Shown: positions 33,934 to 42,704, counted from the stretch's first letter. The stretch: 64,000 nucleotides of DNA from Planctomycetota bacterium (GCA_027625095.1 JAQBXN010000015.1:1-64000), one strand, 5' to 3'. Made by a program: numbers and translations. Notes: generated by a model not told the origin, from the sequence alone.

Positions 33934-35426
33934 TGTTTGATCAAATGACTGACCGTGCCTGCATCTGCATTGAGCATGCACGGCAAGAAGCGGAAAGGCA
34001 CAAAAACTCAGAGGTTCGCGTAACGCATCTCTTGTTAGGCATGCTCAAGGAGACCTGCGGGCTTGCCTGCAGCATCTTGCGGGTTGCTCGGATCGACCTT
34101 GATGCACTGCGGGATCGGATTGCGCAATGCCTGCCAGACCCTCGTGAAACAAACGGCCGGGCGGAGATATCAGAGGCTTTGAAGGCGGTTCTTAAATCGG
34201 CACAAGAAGAGGCCGCCCTGATGGGGCAATCCTACATCGGCACCGAACACCTGCTTCTCGGCATCCTCCGAAATTCTGAAAGTAAACCCGCCACTATGCT
34301 CTGCGAGCTGGGCCTGAACCTCGACCTCGCTCGCAAGAGTATTCTTGCTTTGCGTGAGGATAACCACATCGCCACGGCATCCGAGGAATTGCCACCGAGT
34401 ACCGAAACAACGCCTTTCCCCAAACGAGACATCAATGAATCAAGGCCTGGCCACTGGTCAGATTGTTCCATGGAAAGCACGTTGTTACCCCCCTTTTTCT
34501 GGCAGCATGCAACGGAGCGGGCTAGAAAATGCCTCCGCAACGCGCATGATTCTGCGGCCGGGATGAATCACCAAATCATAGAACCGGTTCACCTGTTCCT
34601 GGGCCTGCTGAAGGACGAAAGCGGGATGGCCTGTTCAGTCCTCAAAAAACTCGGTTTGGTTTTCGAGGAAGCTCGTACCGAGCTATCCAATAGCCTGCCG
34701 ATGGGCGAAAGTGTCGATAAGAAGACGATCACTTTTTCTGAAGAATCCATCGAAGTCCTCGAACACGCGGCGCAAGAAGCCCGTTCCATGGAGCATGAGT
34801 ACCTTGGCACCGAGCACCTGGTATTGGGTATCATGACCTCTGAAGAGAGCGTGACTCAAAATATCGTGCGGGCATGCGGATTTGATTACGAAATGGTACG
34901 ACACGAGGTCCTGAAGATCCTGGGCCTGGATATTGATACCCTGTTTCCGGAGGAAGACGACTTTGACCCCGAAATGCCTGGTGTTGAAGACCACTTGCCA
35001 CCAGTCTCTGGATCTTCTTCACCGTTCGACGACCCGGCTGAAACAGTCTCCCGCGGGGCAAAGGTGAAGACAATTTACGACGAGGAAGCGGCAGGCTTTC
35101 TCCACCGCATTCAGAATTTGGAAGAGCTCAAGCAGGCGGCCATTTGTGAAGAAAAATTTGAGTTGGCCGGACATCTGCGAGACCAGATATTTGATCTCAC
35201 CCGTCAGGTCGAAGAGTCCATCAAGGGCAGCCACACCATCACCTACACTTACGACGAAGAAACCCTGGAGGCGATCTGGGATCTCTTCGATCAATACGCA
35301 TCCTTCCAGCAGGAAGGCCGCGACCGGCATGAAATTCTGGAGTGGCTGAAGGCACAGTTTTTCAAGCTTCCCAATTTCGCCATCCCGCAGCGGCCAAAGC
35401 GGCGGAAGGAAAAGGAAGATGGTTGA
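33933..35426 (+). CDS. Protein with two Clp-N domains and a UVR motif but no ATPase
   Basis: 497 residues. Residues 1-145 form a Clp_N double repeat (TDRACICIEHARQEAERHKNSEVRVTHLLLGMLKE ... YIGTEHLLLGILR). Residues about 190-330 form another (ATERARKCLRNAHDSAAGMNHQIIEPVHLFLGLLKD ... YLGTEHLVLGIMTSEES). Residues about 385-425 form a UVR motif (IQNLEELKQAAICEEKFELAGHLRDQIFDL), as in ClpC and McsA. No AAA+ module follows: the C-terminus is a basic tail. Full ClpC has one Clp_N and ATPase domains, so this looks like a dedicated substrate or arginine-phosphate binder, or an inhibitor of ClpC. It is translationally coupled to argJ. Confidence 0.85.
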   Translation: MFDQMTDRACICIEHARQEAERHKNSEVRVTHLLLGMLKETCGLACSILRVARIDLDALRDRIAQCLPDPRETNGRAEISEALKAVLKSAQEEAALMGQSYIGTEHLLLGILRNSESKPATMLCELGLNLDLARKSILALREDNHIATASEELPPSTETTPFPKRDINESRPGHWSDCSMESTLLPPFFWQHATERARKCLRNAHDSAAGMNHQIIEPVHLFLGLLKDESGMACSVLKKLGLVFEEARTELSNSLPMGESVDKKTITFSEESIEVLEHAAQEARSMEHEYLGTEHLVLGIMTSEESVTQNIVRACGFDYEMVRHEVLKILGLDIDTLFPEEDDFDPEMPGVEDHLPPVSGSSSPFDDPAETVSRGAKVKTIYDEEAAGFLHRIQNLEELKQAAICEEKFELAGHLRDQIFDLTRQVEESIKGSHTITYTYDEETLEAIWDLFDQYASFQQEGRDRHEILEWLKAQFFKLPNFAIPQRPKRRKEKEDG

Positions 35427-35455
35427 TGGTTTATTGGTTATGGAATCTGCTTGTT

Positions 35456-35475
35456 CATTAACCATTAACCATAAC
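35456..35475. repeat. CATTAAC heptamer array in the leader of the next gene
   Basis: CATTAAC-CATTAAC-CATAAC ends two bases before the ATG of the following gene. Its complement resembles GGTTGATGGT-type text at 35421-35442, so the 51-base spacer can fold on itself. No Shine-Dalgarno sequence is left in this leader. Confidence 0.55.
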
Positions 35476-35477
35476 TT

Positions 35478-36185
35478 ATGCTCCCACTAATCGGCATTAA
35501 TTGTGATTTCAAAGTGGCAAATGGCACGGCACAGGCATTCCTCCATGAGGTCTATTTCAGGGCGGTTGAGGAGGCCGGTGGGCTGCCGGTTCTCATCCCA
35601 CCGTTAAGAGAGTGTGAATTGATCGATGGGCTCCTGAGCCGACTCCAGGGGATCGTTTTCACCGGCGGCGATGACGCTCATCCCAGCCGATTCGGACAGG
35701 AGGTTGGGCCTGTTTACCACGCATTGCACCCAGCCAGGGAAGAATTTGATTTTGCATTCGCGAGAGCTGCTATGTTGACAGAGATCCCCATACTCGGGAT
35801 CTGCTACGGCGCCCAGTTGCTCAATATCGTGTCGGGTGGGGGCATCATCCAGGACATCCCTTCAGAACTGCCCGACTCGGTCTGCCATCGGCTCGCCGGA
35901 GGTCTGAATCACGAAATTCGCATCGCCCCAGACTCCCTTTCATCAATTATCTGGCAAAGGGATACAATCTCCGCCTACAGCTCTCACCACCAGGCAGTGG
36001 GCAATCTTGGCGAAGGCCTTCATGCAACGGGGTGGGCGCCAGACGATGTCGTTGAAATCATTGAGAGTGACGCAGATCGATTTCAACTGGCGGTGCAGTT
36101 TCATCCGGAAAGGAGTGAGGAAAGTGTCCGGCTGCCACTCTTCAGGAAGTTCGTGGATGAATCGAGTGAGTATGCCAAGCGGTGA
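35478..36185 (+). CDS. Class I glutamine amidotransferase (gamma-glutamyl-GABA hydrolase-like, peptidase C26)
   Basis: 235 residues. Catalytic cysteine in ILGICYGAQLLNIVSGG and the His-Glu pair in VQFHPERSEES complete a class I GATase triad, with GGDDAHPSRFGQE typical of the PuuD/peptidase C26 branch. PuuD cleaves gamma-glutamyl-GABA in putrescine catabolism; relatives act on other gamma-glutamyl amides. No other putrescine genes are near, so the substrate is open. The ATG at 35478 has no Shine-Dalgarno sequence. Confidence 0.82.
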   Translation: MLPLIGINCDFKVANGTAQAFLHEVYFRAVEEAGGLPVLIPPLRECELIDGLLSRLQGIVFTGGDDAHPSRFGQEVGPVYHALHPAREEFDFAFARAAMLTEIPILGICYGAQLLNIVSGGGIIQDIPSELPDSVCHRLAGGLNHEIRIAPDSLSSIIWQRDTISAYSSHHQAVGNLGEGLHATGWAPDDVVEIIESDADRFQLAVQFHPERSEESVRLPLFRKFVDESSEYAKR

Positions 36186-36245
36186 AGCACCGCCTTTCGA
36201 AAAGGACCGTAAGATTTCTGGCACCTTGTAAGAAATTTGAGAATC

Positions 36246-38009
36246 ATGATCTTGAATAGCCATAGAACTCATTTCATCTGCATTTCCAGTCTGCTCCTCT
36301 GGACGGCGCTTGTGGCCGATCCAATCTTTGACCTGAAAAAAATCCAGATCGAACCATTGGAAACCCTGGCGATCAATCCACCGGTCGAGAAAGACGGCCT
36401 GATCATTGAGCATGTCGAATACACGAGCCAGGTGCACGAAGGGCGGCCCATCCGGGTGAAAGGAATCCTGGCATATCCCAAGGGCGCTATGAAAAAGCCG
36501 GCCGTCTTCTTCAGCATGCCTGGGATGGCCCCGGCAAGTGAATACTGGTCCTCAGTTTTTGCTAAGAAGGGCTATGTTTGTATGACCGTCACCCTGCCTA
36601 CAGGCCCGTTGCCGGAAGTAATAGTTAATGGCCGTCACTTGCAAGACCAGAACCTGACGAACTTTGCCATTGCACAGTTGCGGGCCATCACATTGCTCAC
36701 CAATAGGCCCGAGGTCGATCCCGATAGAATCGGAATCGGCGGCAGTTCGTATGGTGGATTCTTTGCCACATTGATTGCGGGAGTTGACCCGCGCATTAAG
36801 GCCGGTATGAGCTTCTTCGCCGGCGGGAATCATCAGCTCGGTACGAACCTCCCACAGTTCGGGGGGATGAAGAATCTGGAAGACGCCCAGCTCTGGCAGT
36901 CGACCATCGACCCAGCCTGGCGGTTAAAGCACAGAAGAGTTCCGTTCCTCTGGGCCGTCGCCGCAAATGATCACTGGTTTCACTTTCCCGCACTCGTTCA
37001 AACTTATAAAGATTCGATCGGCGAGAAGAGGTTGGCGATCGCACCGCACTGGGCGCACGCGTTCGACGAGACCATGGACCGGCAGCTACTTGACTGGTTC
37101 GATGTTTATCTCGGGCGAAAGGAAGACAATGGCTTGCCCACCCCAATCCTCCCCTATCTCAAAGCCGGGGCGATGAAAGTTGAAAATAAAGAAGGAAAGC
37201 TTGTGGCTACATGGAACTGGAGCGGGAAAAGAAAGGCAGTGAATGCCCAGTTGGTAGTCAGCTATGGACACAATACGCCGTGGCACGGCTGGGTTCATCG
37301 TCTGCACTCTGTCTTCCCGGCAAAGGTATCCGGGGATTCCGCCAGTGCAGAAATTCCTGTGCCTGAACTTGGTCTGCCGTCTGTTGTCTACGGTAACGTA
37401 TTCGATGCCGATGGAACGACGACATCCACTGAGCCGATCGCCATTAGTCCCTCGGACTTTGGCATCTCCCAGACAACGGACAAGCCAACCTTGAACGGAT
37501 ATCCAATTGGTGCGTTCTCCGATGAGGACTGGAGCCACCTCGTCCGCACAGGTATCTCATTCGGAAAACCCGACAAGAAAGTCCATCATTCTTCCCCCCA
37601 GAGCATTCGAATGGATCCTGCAGCGGCCGGGTTGCCGCAACCGGCAGCGAGCATGAAATTGTTGAACGTGCCCGACCACGACCACCAGCTTAGCCTCTGG
37701 CTTCGGTCGGATGGACCTGCAAAAATCCAGATTGAAGTCAAAGCCTTACCGCCCGCTCATTGGGACAAACCGGTAGTCGAAGCAGTTCGGAAGAGTCTGG
37801 ATAGAAATTCCCATGCGGTCCCGACTAAAGAGAGCATTCCCAGTTTCAAAGTGACTGCTTCCTGTGACAGCAAATGGCAACGTTTTGAATTGGATTGCCC
37901 GGATAAAGATGCCCCCATCGAGGGTTACACGTTGTCCGTAAAACAGTCGGATGATACCCAGGCAACTTATTGGATGGATGATGTGGCTTTCCAACCCATT
38001 TGGAAGTGA
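36246..38009 (+). CDS. Secreted alpha/beta hydrolase (acetyl-xylan esterase/prolyl oligopeptidase-like)
   Basis: 587 residues from the ATG at 36246; a TTG 9 bases earlier is also possible. A signal peptide covers about residues 1-25 (ICISSLLLWTALVADP). The alpha/beta hydrolase domain shows the nucleophile serine in GIGGSSYGGFFATL (about residue 160), Asp in WAVAANDHWFHFP and His in APHWAHAFDET. A C-terminal beta-rich region of about 250 residues (from about 310) may be a carbohydrate-binding or substrate-capping domain. It probably de-esterifies a sugar polymer in the periplasm, though peptidase activity is also possible. Confidence 0.8.
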   Translation: MILNSHRTHFICISSLLLWTALVADPIFDLKKIQIEPLETLAINPPVEKDGLIIEHVEYTSQVHEGRPIRVKGILAYPKGAMKKPAVFFSMPGMAPASEYWSSVFAKKGYVCMTVTLPTGPLPEVIVNGRHLQDQNLTNFAIAQLRAITLLTNRPEVDPDRIGIGGSSYGGFFATLIAGVDPRIKAGMSFFAGGNHQLGTNLPQFGGMKNLEDAQLWQSTIDPAWRLKHRRVPFLWAVAANDHWFHFPALVQTYKDSIGEKRLAIAPHWAHAFDETMDRQLLDWFDVYLGRKEDNGLPTPILPYLKAGAMKVENKEGKLVATWNWSGKRKAVNAQLVVSYGHNTPWHGWVHRLHSVFPAKVSGDSASAEIPVPELGLPSVVYGNVFDADGTTTSTEPIAISPSDFGISQTTDKPTLNGYPIGAFSDEDWSHLVRTGISFGKPDKKVHHSSPQSIRMDPAAAGLPQPAASMKLLNVPDHDHQLSLWLRSDGPAKIQIEVKALPPAHWDKPVVEAVRKSLDRNSHAVPTKESIPSFKVTASCDSKWQRFELDCPDKDAPIEGYTLSVKQSDDTQATYWMDDVAFQPIWK

Positions 38010-38164
38010 GAGAGTGAACATCGCTACTGAAAATCCAAAATTGTTGCCGTTTCCGCGACGTCACAGAAAAGGAAAGCTCCGACTTGTTGGAGCAACTACA
38101 AAGGATGCCGACTCACCCTGAACCCAAAATGTGAACAGACCCGTGATCAGGTAGTTTATGTTCG

Positions 38165-39025
38165 ATGATGAAAAATCGTGCTCGAATGAATGTCAAACTT
38201 TCAGCAGTTGGGATTCTTGCTTTCTGCAGCGGAATCCCGGCTTCGATTCACGCTGCGCCCGCACCATCCAAGCCGGACAATCCAGTTTGCCTCATCAAGA
38301 CCTCTGCGGGCGATGTGTATGTGGAGCTTTTCAAGAGCGCTGCCCCGAAGACCGTTGAAAACTTCATTGAGCTCGCTGAAGGACGGCGTGAATTCGTTGA
38401 CCCGCTCACTAACGAGAAGGTCCTTCGGCCGTTTTACGACGGCCTCATCTTTCATCGCGTGATCAAAGAATTCATGATTCAAGGCGGTTGCCCCGAAGGC
38501 ACGGGAAACGGCGGGCCTGGTTACTTCTTCGAAGACGAGATGAATGCGGAGTCTCTTGGGCTTCATAAAGAGAATGCGGTCAATCGAAAGGGCCCACACA
38601 AGTGGCTTATCATCCGTAGTCAGCGCGAATTTAATGAAAAGCTGGTGAAGCCGTTTCTGTCAAGAATGGACATCAACTCCCAGGAGGATCTCGAGGCCCG
38701 CGAGAAAGAGGTGATCCGCGAAGTAAAGAAGCTCTCTTTGAAAGATGTGTATAAACTCATGGGCTACCATTACAGTGACGAACTTGAATCGTATAAGCCG
38801 GAAAAGGGCGTTCTCGCGATGGCTAACTCCGGGCCCAATTCCAACGGCTCACAGTTCTTCATCAATCTGAAAGACACGCCCTGGCTGACCGGAAGACACA
38901 CCGTATTCGGCAAAGTGATCCAGGGGATGGAGGTGGTGGAGGCCCTCGGCGCCGTCGAAGTCGATAAGCTGATGAGGCCAGTGTCACCGGCTCGGATTAT
39001 TTCGATCAGGCAGGTGAAGCCCTAA
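38165..39025 (+). CDS. Secreted cyclophilin-type peptidyl-prolyl isomerase with a large insertion
   Basis: 286 residues. An N-terminal hydrophobic stretch (VKLSAVGILAFCSGIPASIHAA) is a signal peptide. The cyclophilin core is recognisable: YDGLIFHRVIKEFMIQGGCPEGTGNGGPGYFFEDE, MANSGPNSNGSQFFINLKDTPWLTGRHTVFGKVIQGMEVVEALG. Between GYFFEDE and GVLAMAN is an extra charged helical stretch of about 95 residues (about 127-218), absent from standard cyclophilins. It may act as a chaperone arm. Start could also be at the second or third Met (38168 or 38186). Confidence 0.88.
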   Translation: MMKNRARMNVKLSAVGILAFCSGIPASIHAAPAPSKPDNPVCLIKTSAGDVYVELFKSAAPKTVENFIELAEGRREFVDPLTNEKVLRPFYDGLIFHRVIKEFMIQGGCPEGTGNGGPGYFFEDEMNAESLGLHKENAVNRKGPHKWLIIRSQREFNEKLVKPFLSRMDINSQEDLEAREKEVIREVKKLSLKDVYKLMGYHYSDELESYKPEKGVLAMANSGPNSNGSQFFINLKDTPWLTGRHTVFGKVIQGMEVVEALGAVEVDKLMRPVSPARIISIRQVKP

Positions 39026-39076
39026 AGAAACGGGTAGCTCTTATCCGGGATCATGATGCTAATCAAAGTCCTGCAA

Positions 39077-39439
39077 TCAGTGACCACCCTTGACGATGTG
39101 GATCGTCTGCTCTGGAATCTCTACCACGACGTCTCCACTTTCAACGATCGCCTGGCATGCAAGACGCGAGTGCAACGTCAGGCCGGGTGCCATATCGAGG
39201 AGATCGTCTTCGCGATCTGTGCTTTCTGAGAGGCTGTCGTCGCCTTCCTTGATAATTACGTGACAGGTGGTGCAAGCGCAGTTGCCGCCGCAGGAATGCG
39301 CGATCTTGATACCGTGGGCGAGGGCGATATCAAGCAGGCTACCCGGCTCACCGTGGTCGTAATAAGGATATTTTTCGGGATCGACCTCGACCGATTTGGT
39401 TTCGCCTGTTTCTTTGCTGATGAATGTTACATTGTACAT
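39077..39439 (-). CDS. fdx: [2Fe-2S] ferredoxin of the Isc system
   Basis: 120 residues. The cluster cysteines have the adrenodoxin-type spacing C-x5-C-x2-C in SCGGNCACTTCHV, and a fourth in LACQAI some 36 residues later. This class gives electrons for Fe-S assembly by the Isc machinery. AGGA precedes the ATG at 8 bases. It follows hscA with a 201-base gap that contains a long TTC tract, and ends the isc gene run; the cyclophilin converges on it. Confidence 0.92.
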   Translation of the reverse strand: MYNVTFISKETGETKSVEVDPEKYPYYDHGEPGSLLDIALAHGIKIAHSCGGNCACTTCHVIIKEGDDSLSESTDREDDLLDMAPGLTLHSRLACQAIVESGDVVVEIPEQTIHIVKGGH

Positions 39440-39531
39440 GTTGGTATCCTGGTCTCAGAGATTGGGTATCAGGCGTCCGATTGCTGAAGCTTCTCTTTCC
39501 TCATAAGTCACCCCCTTCTTTAAATCCCTCT

Positions 39532-39634
39532 TTCTTTTTCCTCGTCTGTCCGAATCCTTGGGAATCTCTTTTCTTCTTCTTCTTCTTCTTCTTCTTCTTC
39601 TTCTTTTTCCTCGTCTGTCCGAATCCCTGGGAAT
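39532..39634. repeat. 34-bp direct repeat surrounding an 11-unit TTC tract
   Basis: A 34-base segment at 39532-39565 recurs at 39601-39634 with one mismatch (TTGGG/CTGGG). Between them, from 39571 to 39603, is (TTC)11. The whole lies between hscA and fdx. On the transcribed strand it reads (GAA)11. Long reading frames here are low-complexity and not genes. Confidence 0.85.
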
Positions 39635-39640
39635 ATTTCT

Positions 39641-41515
39641 TCAACGATTAGCCGACTGCTCTTCACGCAGCACTGTCTTGGCAACGGCATCCATCTGAAG
39701 TTTGGCAAGCGGTTCGGATGCTTCATTAAAGTCATCGATGGCCTGCTGAATCTGGTGAATATCTTCAAGCTCTGCGGCAGCCAACAGGTCAATCAGTGCT
39801 TTTTCGACGGTGCTTCTCAGTGCTTCAGGACAGTCATCCCGTGTCTGTTCCAAGGCCTTGACGGTCGCGCGGCCGATGCTGTCTATTTCGTTCCGGAGGT
39901 CGATTCGCTGGCGATTTTCGACATCCGACTTCGCATGCTCGATGGACTCTCTGACCATGCGTTCTACCTCTTCTTCAGTGAGTCCGGAAGAAGGCTGTAC
40001 TTCAATGCTGAGTTCCTTTCCGCTGCGTTCTTCGCTGGCGTCGACCTTGAGGACGCCGTTGGCGTCGAGGATGAAGGTGACAGTAATCTTCGGAGCGTTG
40101 GCTGGCATGGCTGGAATGTCAGTGAGCTTCCATTTGCCGAGACTGCGACAGTCTTCCGCCAGTTCCCGCTCGCCCTGCAGGACGTGAATGTCGACCGAAG
40201 TCTGGCCGTCGACGTAGGTGGTGAACTGTTCCGAGGCGCGGGTCGGAATCGACGAATTTCGCATGATGAGCTTGCTCATGCCACCTCCGAAGGTCTCGAT
40301 GCCAAGCGAGAGTGGGGTGACATCCAGCACCATCATCTCTTTGAATCCACCCGACAGAATCCGGGCCTGAACAGCAGCACCTAGCGCGACGACTTCATCC
40401 GGATTCAGATCCGTGTGTAGTGGCTTACCGAAAAACTCTTCGACCTTATTGCTCACCAGTGGGACACGAGTGGAGCCGCCGACCATGACTATATCTTCGA
40501 TGCGTTCCGGAGTGAGTCGGGCGTCGCTGATTGCGGTCTTACAGAACTCGATCGTCCTCTCCACTAACGGGCAGATCAGTTCATTGAATTCGGCCCGGCT
40601 GATCTGGCGGACGTAACTGATCTTTGGATCGTCAAGCTGAATCTGAAGCGTTGCCGTCTCGAAAGAGGACAGTTCCTGTTTGGTCTTTTCGGCGGCCTGT
40701 TTGAGCGCCTGCAGCACGACCGGGCTTTTTATCAGCTCTTCCGGATGAGTTTCTTTCAGTTCAGTGGAGGCTAGATCCATCAAAGTGCGATCGAAATCAT
40801 CTCCGCCAAGGAATGTATCCCCCAGAGTACTCAACACCTGGAAGACCCCTTTCGCTATGCGGAGAATGCTGATATCAAACGTTCCACCTCCAAGATCGTA
40901 GACGGCAATGATGCCCTTCTTTTTTGAATCCAGGCCGTACGCCAAGGCTGCCGCAGTCGGTTCATTGATGATGCGCAAGACGTCGAGTCCGGCGATCCGG
41001 CCGGCATCGCGAGTTGCCTGGCGCTGAGTGTCGTCGAAATATGCCGGCACAGTGATCACCGCTTTGGTGACCTTGCGGTTAAGCACCTTTTCTGCTCTTG
41101 CCTTGACGTCTTTGAGGATCTCCGCGGAAACTTCCTGCGGAGTGAGCCGATTCTCACGAATCTTGATACGAACGAGTTTTCGTTCCGCATCCTCGACTTG
41201 GTATGGCAGGAGACCGAGCTCTCTTGCCAGATCCTCCCGCCCGCGGCCGATGAGTCGCTTAACGGAAAAGACAGTGTGCTCCGGGTCGAGAAGTCCACGT
41301 TCACGTGCCGGCCAGCCGACAATGACGTCGTTGTCGTCGGTAAAAGAAACTACGGACGGTACGAGCACCTGTCCGTTCTCGTCTCGAATAACTTTGGGTA
41401 CCTCTCCGTCGACCCAGGCCGCAAGACTGAAGGTCGTGCCGAGGTCGATGCCCACCACGGCTTCCTTATGTGCCTTGGCGGCGGAGGTGAGACTTTCTAT
41501 GGATACAACTGCCAT
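39641..41515 (-). CDS. hscA: Hsp70-class chaperone HscA
   Basis: 624 residues. The nucleotide-binding domain has VVGIDLGTTFSLAAW, IAVYDLGGGTFDISIL and VGGSTRVPLV; the substrate-binding part has VTPLSLGIETFGGGMSKLIMRNSSIPT. Its place between hscB and fdx and its shorter length than DnaK mark HscA, which acts on the LPPVK motif of IscU (present in this IscU). No Shine-Dalgarno sequence stands before the ATG; the leader is a heptamer repeat plus a pyrimidine-rich stretch. The start is supported by the ordinary N-terminus. Confidence 0.93.
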   Translation of the reverse strand: MAVVSIESLTSAAKAHKEAVVGIDLGTTFSLAAWVDGEVPKVIRDENGQVLVPSVVSFTDDNDVIVGWPARERGLLDPEHTVFSVKRLIGRGREDLARELGLLPYQVEDAERKLVRIKIRENRLTPQEVSAEILKDVKARAEKVLNRKVTKAVITVPAYFDDTQRQATRDAGRIAGLDVLRIINEPTAAALAYGLDSKKKGIIAVYDLGGGTFDISILRIAKGVFQVLSTLGDTFLGGDDFDRTLMDLASTELKETHPEELIKSPVVLQALKQAAEKTKQELSSFETATLQIQLDDPKISYVRQISRAEFNELICPLVERTIEFCKTAISDARLTPERIEDIVMVGGSTRVPLVSNKVEEFFGKPLHTDLNPDEVVALGAAVQARILSGGFKEMMVLDVTPLSLGIETFGGGMSKLIMRNSSIPTRASEQFTTYVDGQTSVDIHVLQGERELAEDCRSLGKWKLTDIPAMPANAPKITVTFILDANGVLKVDASEERSGKELSIEVQPSSGLTEEEVERMVRESIEHAKSDVENRQRIDLRNEIDSIGRATVKALEQTRDDCPEALRSTVEKALIDLLAAAELEDIHQIQQAIDDFNEASEPLAKLQMDAVAKTVLREEQSANR

Positions 41516-41526
41516 CGGAGGAGTGA

Positions 41527-41547
41527 TTAATGGTTATAGGTTAATGG
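41527..41547. repeat. TTAATGG heptamer array between hscB and hscA
   Basis: TTAATGG-TTATAGG-TTAATGG fills most of the 33-base space between the two genes. Confidence 0.6.
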
Positions 41548-41548
41548 G

Positions 41549-42190
41549 TCAGGCTCCTGGTCTTTTCAGGCCTGAGCTGTCGCGTATAAGGTTCTTGATG
41601 TAGTTCGCGGCGTTTAAGTTCATCCGCGCCTGCGCAAGCAGGGATTCTTTCTCAGTGACTTCGTTTCTTAGTCTGTTGAACAGCCCTGACAAATGCTCAA
41701 GCAATGCGTCCGACTCAGCTTTCATCCGCTGATTCAGAGTGTTTATTGCTGCAGCGTCTTCATCCTCGGTTGCTTCTTCCAGTTCCATTCGAAGAAGCAT
41801 TGTCTTTTGAAGAAAACCGTCCGGCGTCCGTTTGTCTTCGCTGCTCTGATTACCGCCGAGGAGTTGGAGCAGATATTCGGCCCGTTCGAATGGCTCACGC
41901 AGAATCTGGTGCGCAGTATTTAAAGATGCAGAATGCCGCAGACTGAGTTCCTGCTGGCTTTGATCCTGAGTTGCGAAGAAGTCAGGATGAAAGCGGCGGG
42001 AAAGTTCGAAAAGCTTCATCTCGAGTTTGTCTTCATCGATCTCGAATGTAGGTTCGAGACCATAGAGGGCGAAATGGTTGGTGCCCTCTTCTTCCGGAAA
42101 GAGATGACCGCATCCTGTGCAGTAAAGTGGATGCTCTCGCTGAATAAGCTCGCAGTTCGGGCAGGATGTGACTTCGGTGGTGACTGACAT
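41549..42190 (-). CDS. hscB: J-domain co-chaperone HscB with N-terminal zinc-finger-like motif
   Basis: 213 residues. Cys10, Cys13, Cys24 and Cys27 (C-x2-C-x10-C-x2-C) precede the J domain, whose HPD motif is at residues 68-70 (RRFHPDFF). The C-terminal helical part (ERAEYLLQLLGG ... LLRMELEE) matches the HscB oligomerisation domain that binds IscU. E. coli HscB lacks the cysteine motif, whereas the mitochondrial form in animals has a comparable one. It stimulates HscA in cluster transfer from IscU. Confidence 0.92.
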   Translation of the reverse strand: MSVTTEVTSCPNCELIQREHPLYCTGCGHLFPEEEGTNHFALYGLEPTFEIDEDKLEMKLFELSRRFHPDFFATQDQSQQELSLRHSASLNTAHQILREPFERAEYLLQLLGGNQSSEDKRTPDGFLQKTMLLRMELEEATEDEDAAAINTLNQRMKAESDALLEHLSGLFNRLRNEVTEKESLLAQARMNLNAANYIKNLIRDSSGLKRPGA

Positions 42191-42282
42191 TTTCTTCGTG
42201 GGCTCGAGTTTCTAACCTGTGATTCTTCGTAGGACAGGTTGAAAACCAGTCCCCGCTGAATGCACTCAACACAGATCCCAAT

Positions 42283-42314
42283 AATAAAGGGCTGCGACTT
42301 GCCGGTCGCAGCCC
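42283..42314 (-). terminator. Intrinsic terminator downstream of iscA
   Basis: GGGCTGCGAC (42289-42298) and GTCGCAGCCC (42305-42314) form a perfect 10-bp stem with a 6-base loop. On the minus strand it is followed at once by TTTATTATT, as in a Rho-independent terminator. It lies 31 bases after the iscA stop and should limit read-through into hscB. Confidence 0.8.
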
Positions 42315-42344
42315 CGAAAGACTACCTTTAGAGCTGGCCGACGT

Positions 42345-42704
42345 TTATGAAAACGAGCTGCCACAACCGCACGAGCGCTCGGCATTCGGATTTTCGAACG
42401 TGAAGCCGCGGCCCATGATGCTCGACTGAAATCCGACCTCAATCCCCTGAATGAACATCGCGCTCTTGGGATCGATGACGATACGAACCCCGTACTCTTC
42501 ATGCACGTGATCGCCTTCGCCAGGTCTATCCGCAAATCCGATGGTGTAAGAAAGGCCGGAACATCCGCCTCCTTTGACACCAAGGCGGAGGTAGGTCTCA
42601 GGCGAAAGGTCCTGATCTTTGAGAATCTTTTTTACCTCTTCCGCGGCGCGTTGGGTAACCCTGATTAATTGTTCTGTTTCTTGTTCGAGTAATGCAGCAG
42701 ACAT
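42345..42704 (-). CDS. iscA: A-type iron-sulfur carrier IscA
   Basis: 119 residues. The three conserved cysteines are in GGGCSGLSY and the C-terminal ERSCGCGSSFS, the full A-type carrier set. TRAAEEVKKILK-like text (QRAAEEVKKILKDQD) and FENPNAERSCGCGSS are typical. It accepts or carries clusters from IscU to apoproteins. AAGGACAG precedes the ATG. It is the last gene of the iscR-S-U-A unit before the terminator. Confidence 0.93.
   Translation of the reverse strand: MSAALLEQETEQLIRVTQRAAEEVKKILKDQDLSPETYLRLGVKGGGCSGLSYTIGFADRPGEGDHVHEEYGVRIVIDPKSAMFIQGIEVGFQSSIMGRGFTFENPNAERSCGCGSSFS

Noticed and set aside
32701..35426. Arginine operon
   Set aside because: Only argJ is an arginine gene here; its coupled neighbour is a Clp-N/UVR protein and no other arg gene is in the window.
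39424..39792. Open frames with poly-Phe or poly-Glu stretches
   Set aside because: Made by the TTC/GAA tract and its flanking duplication; they overlap hscA and have no start context.
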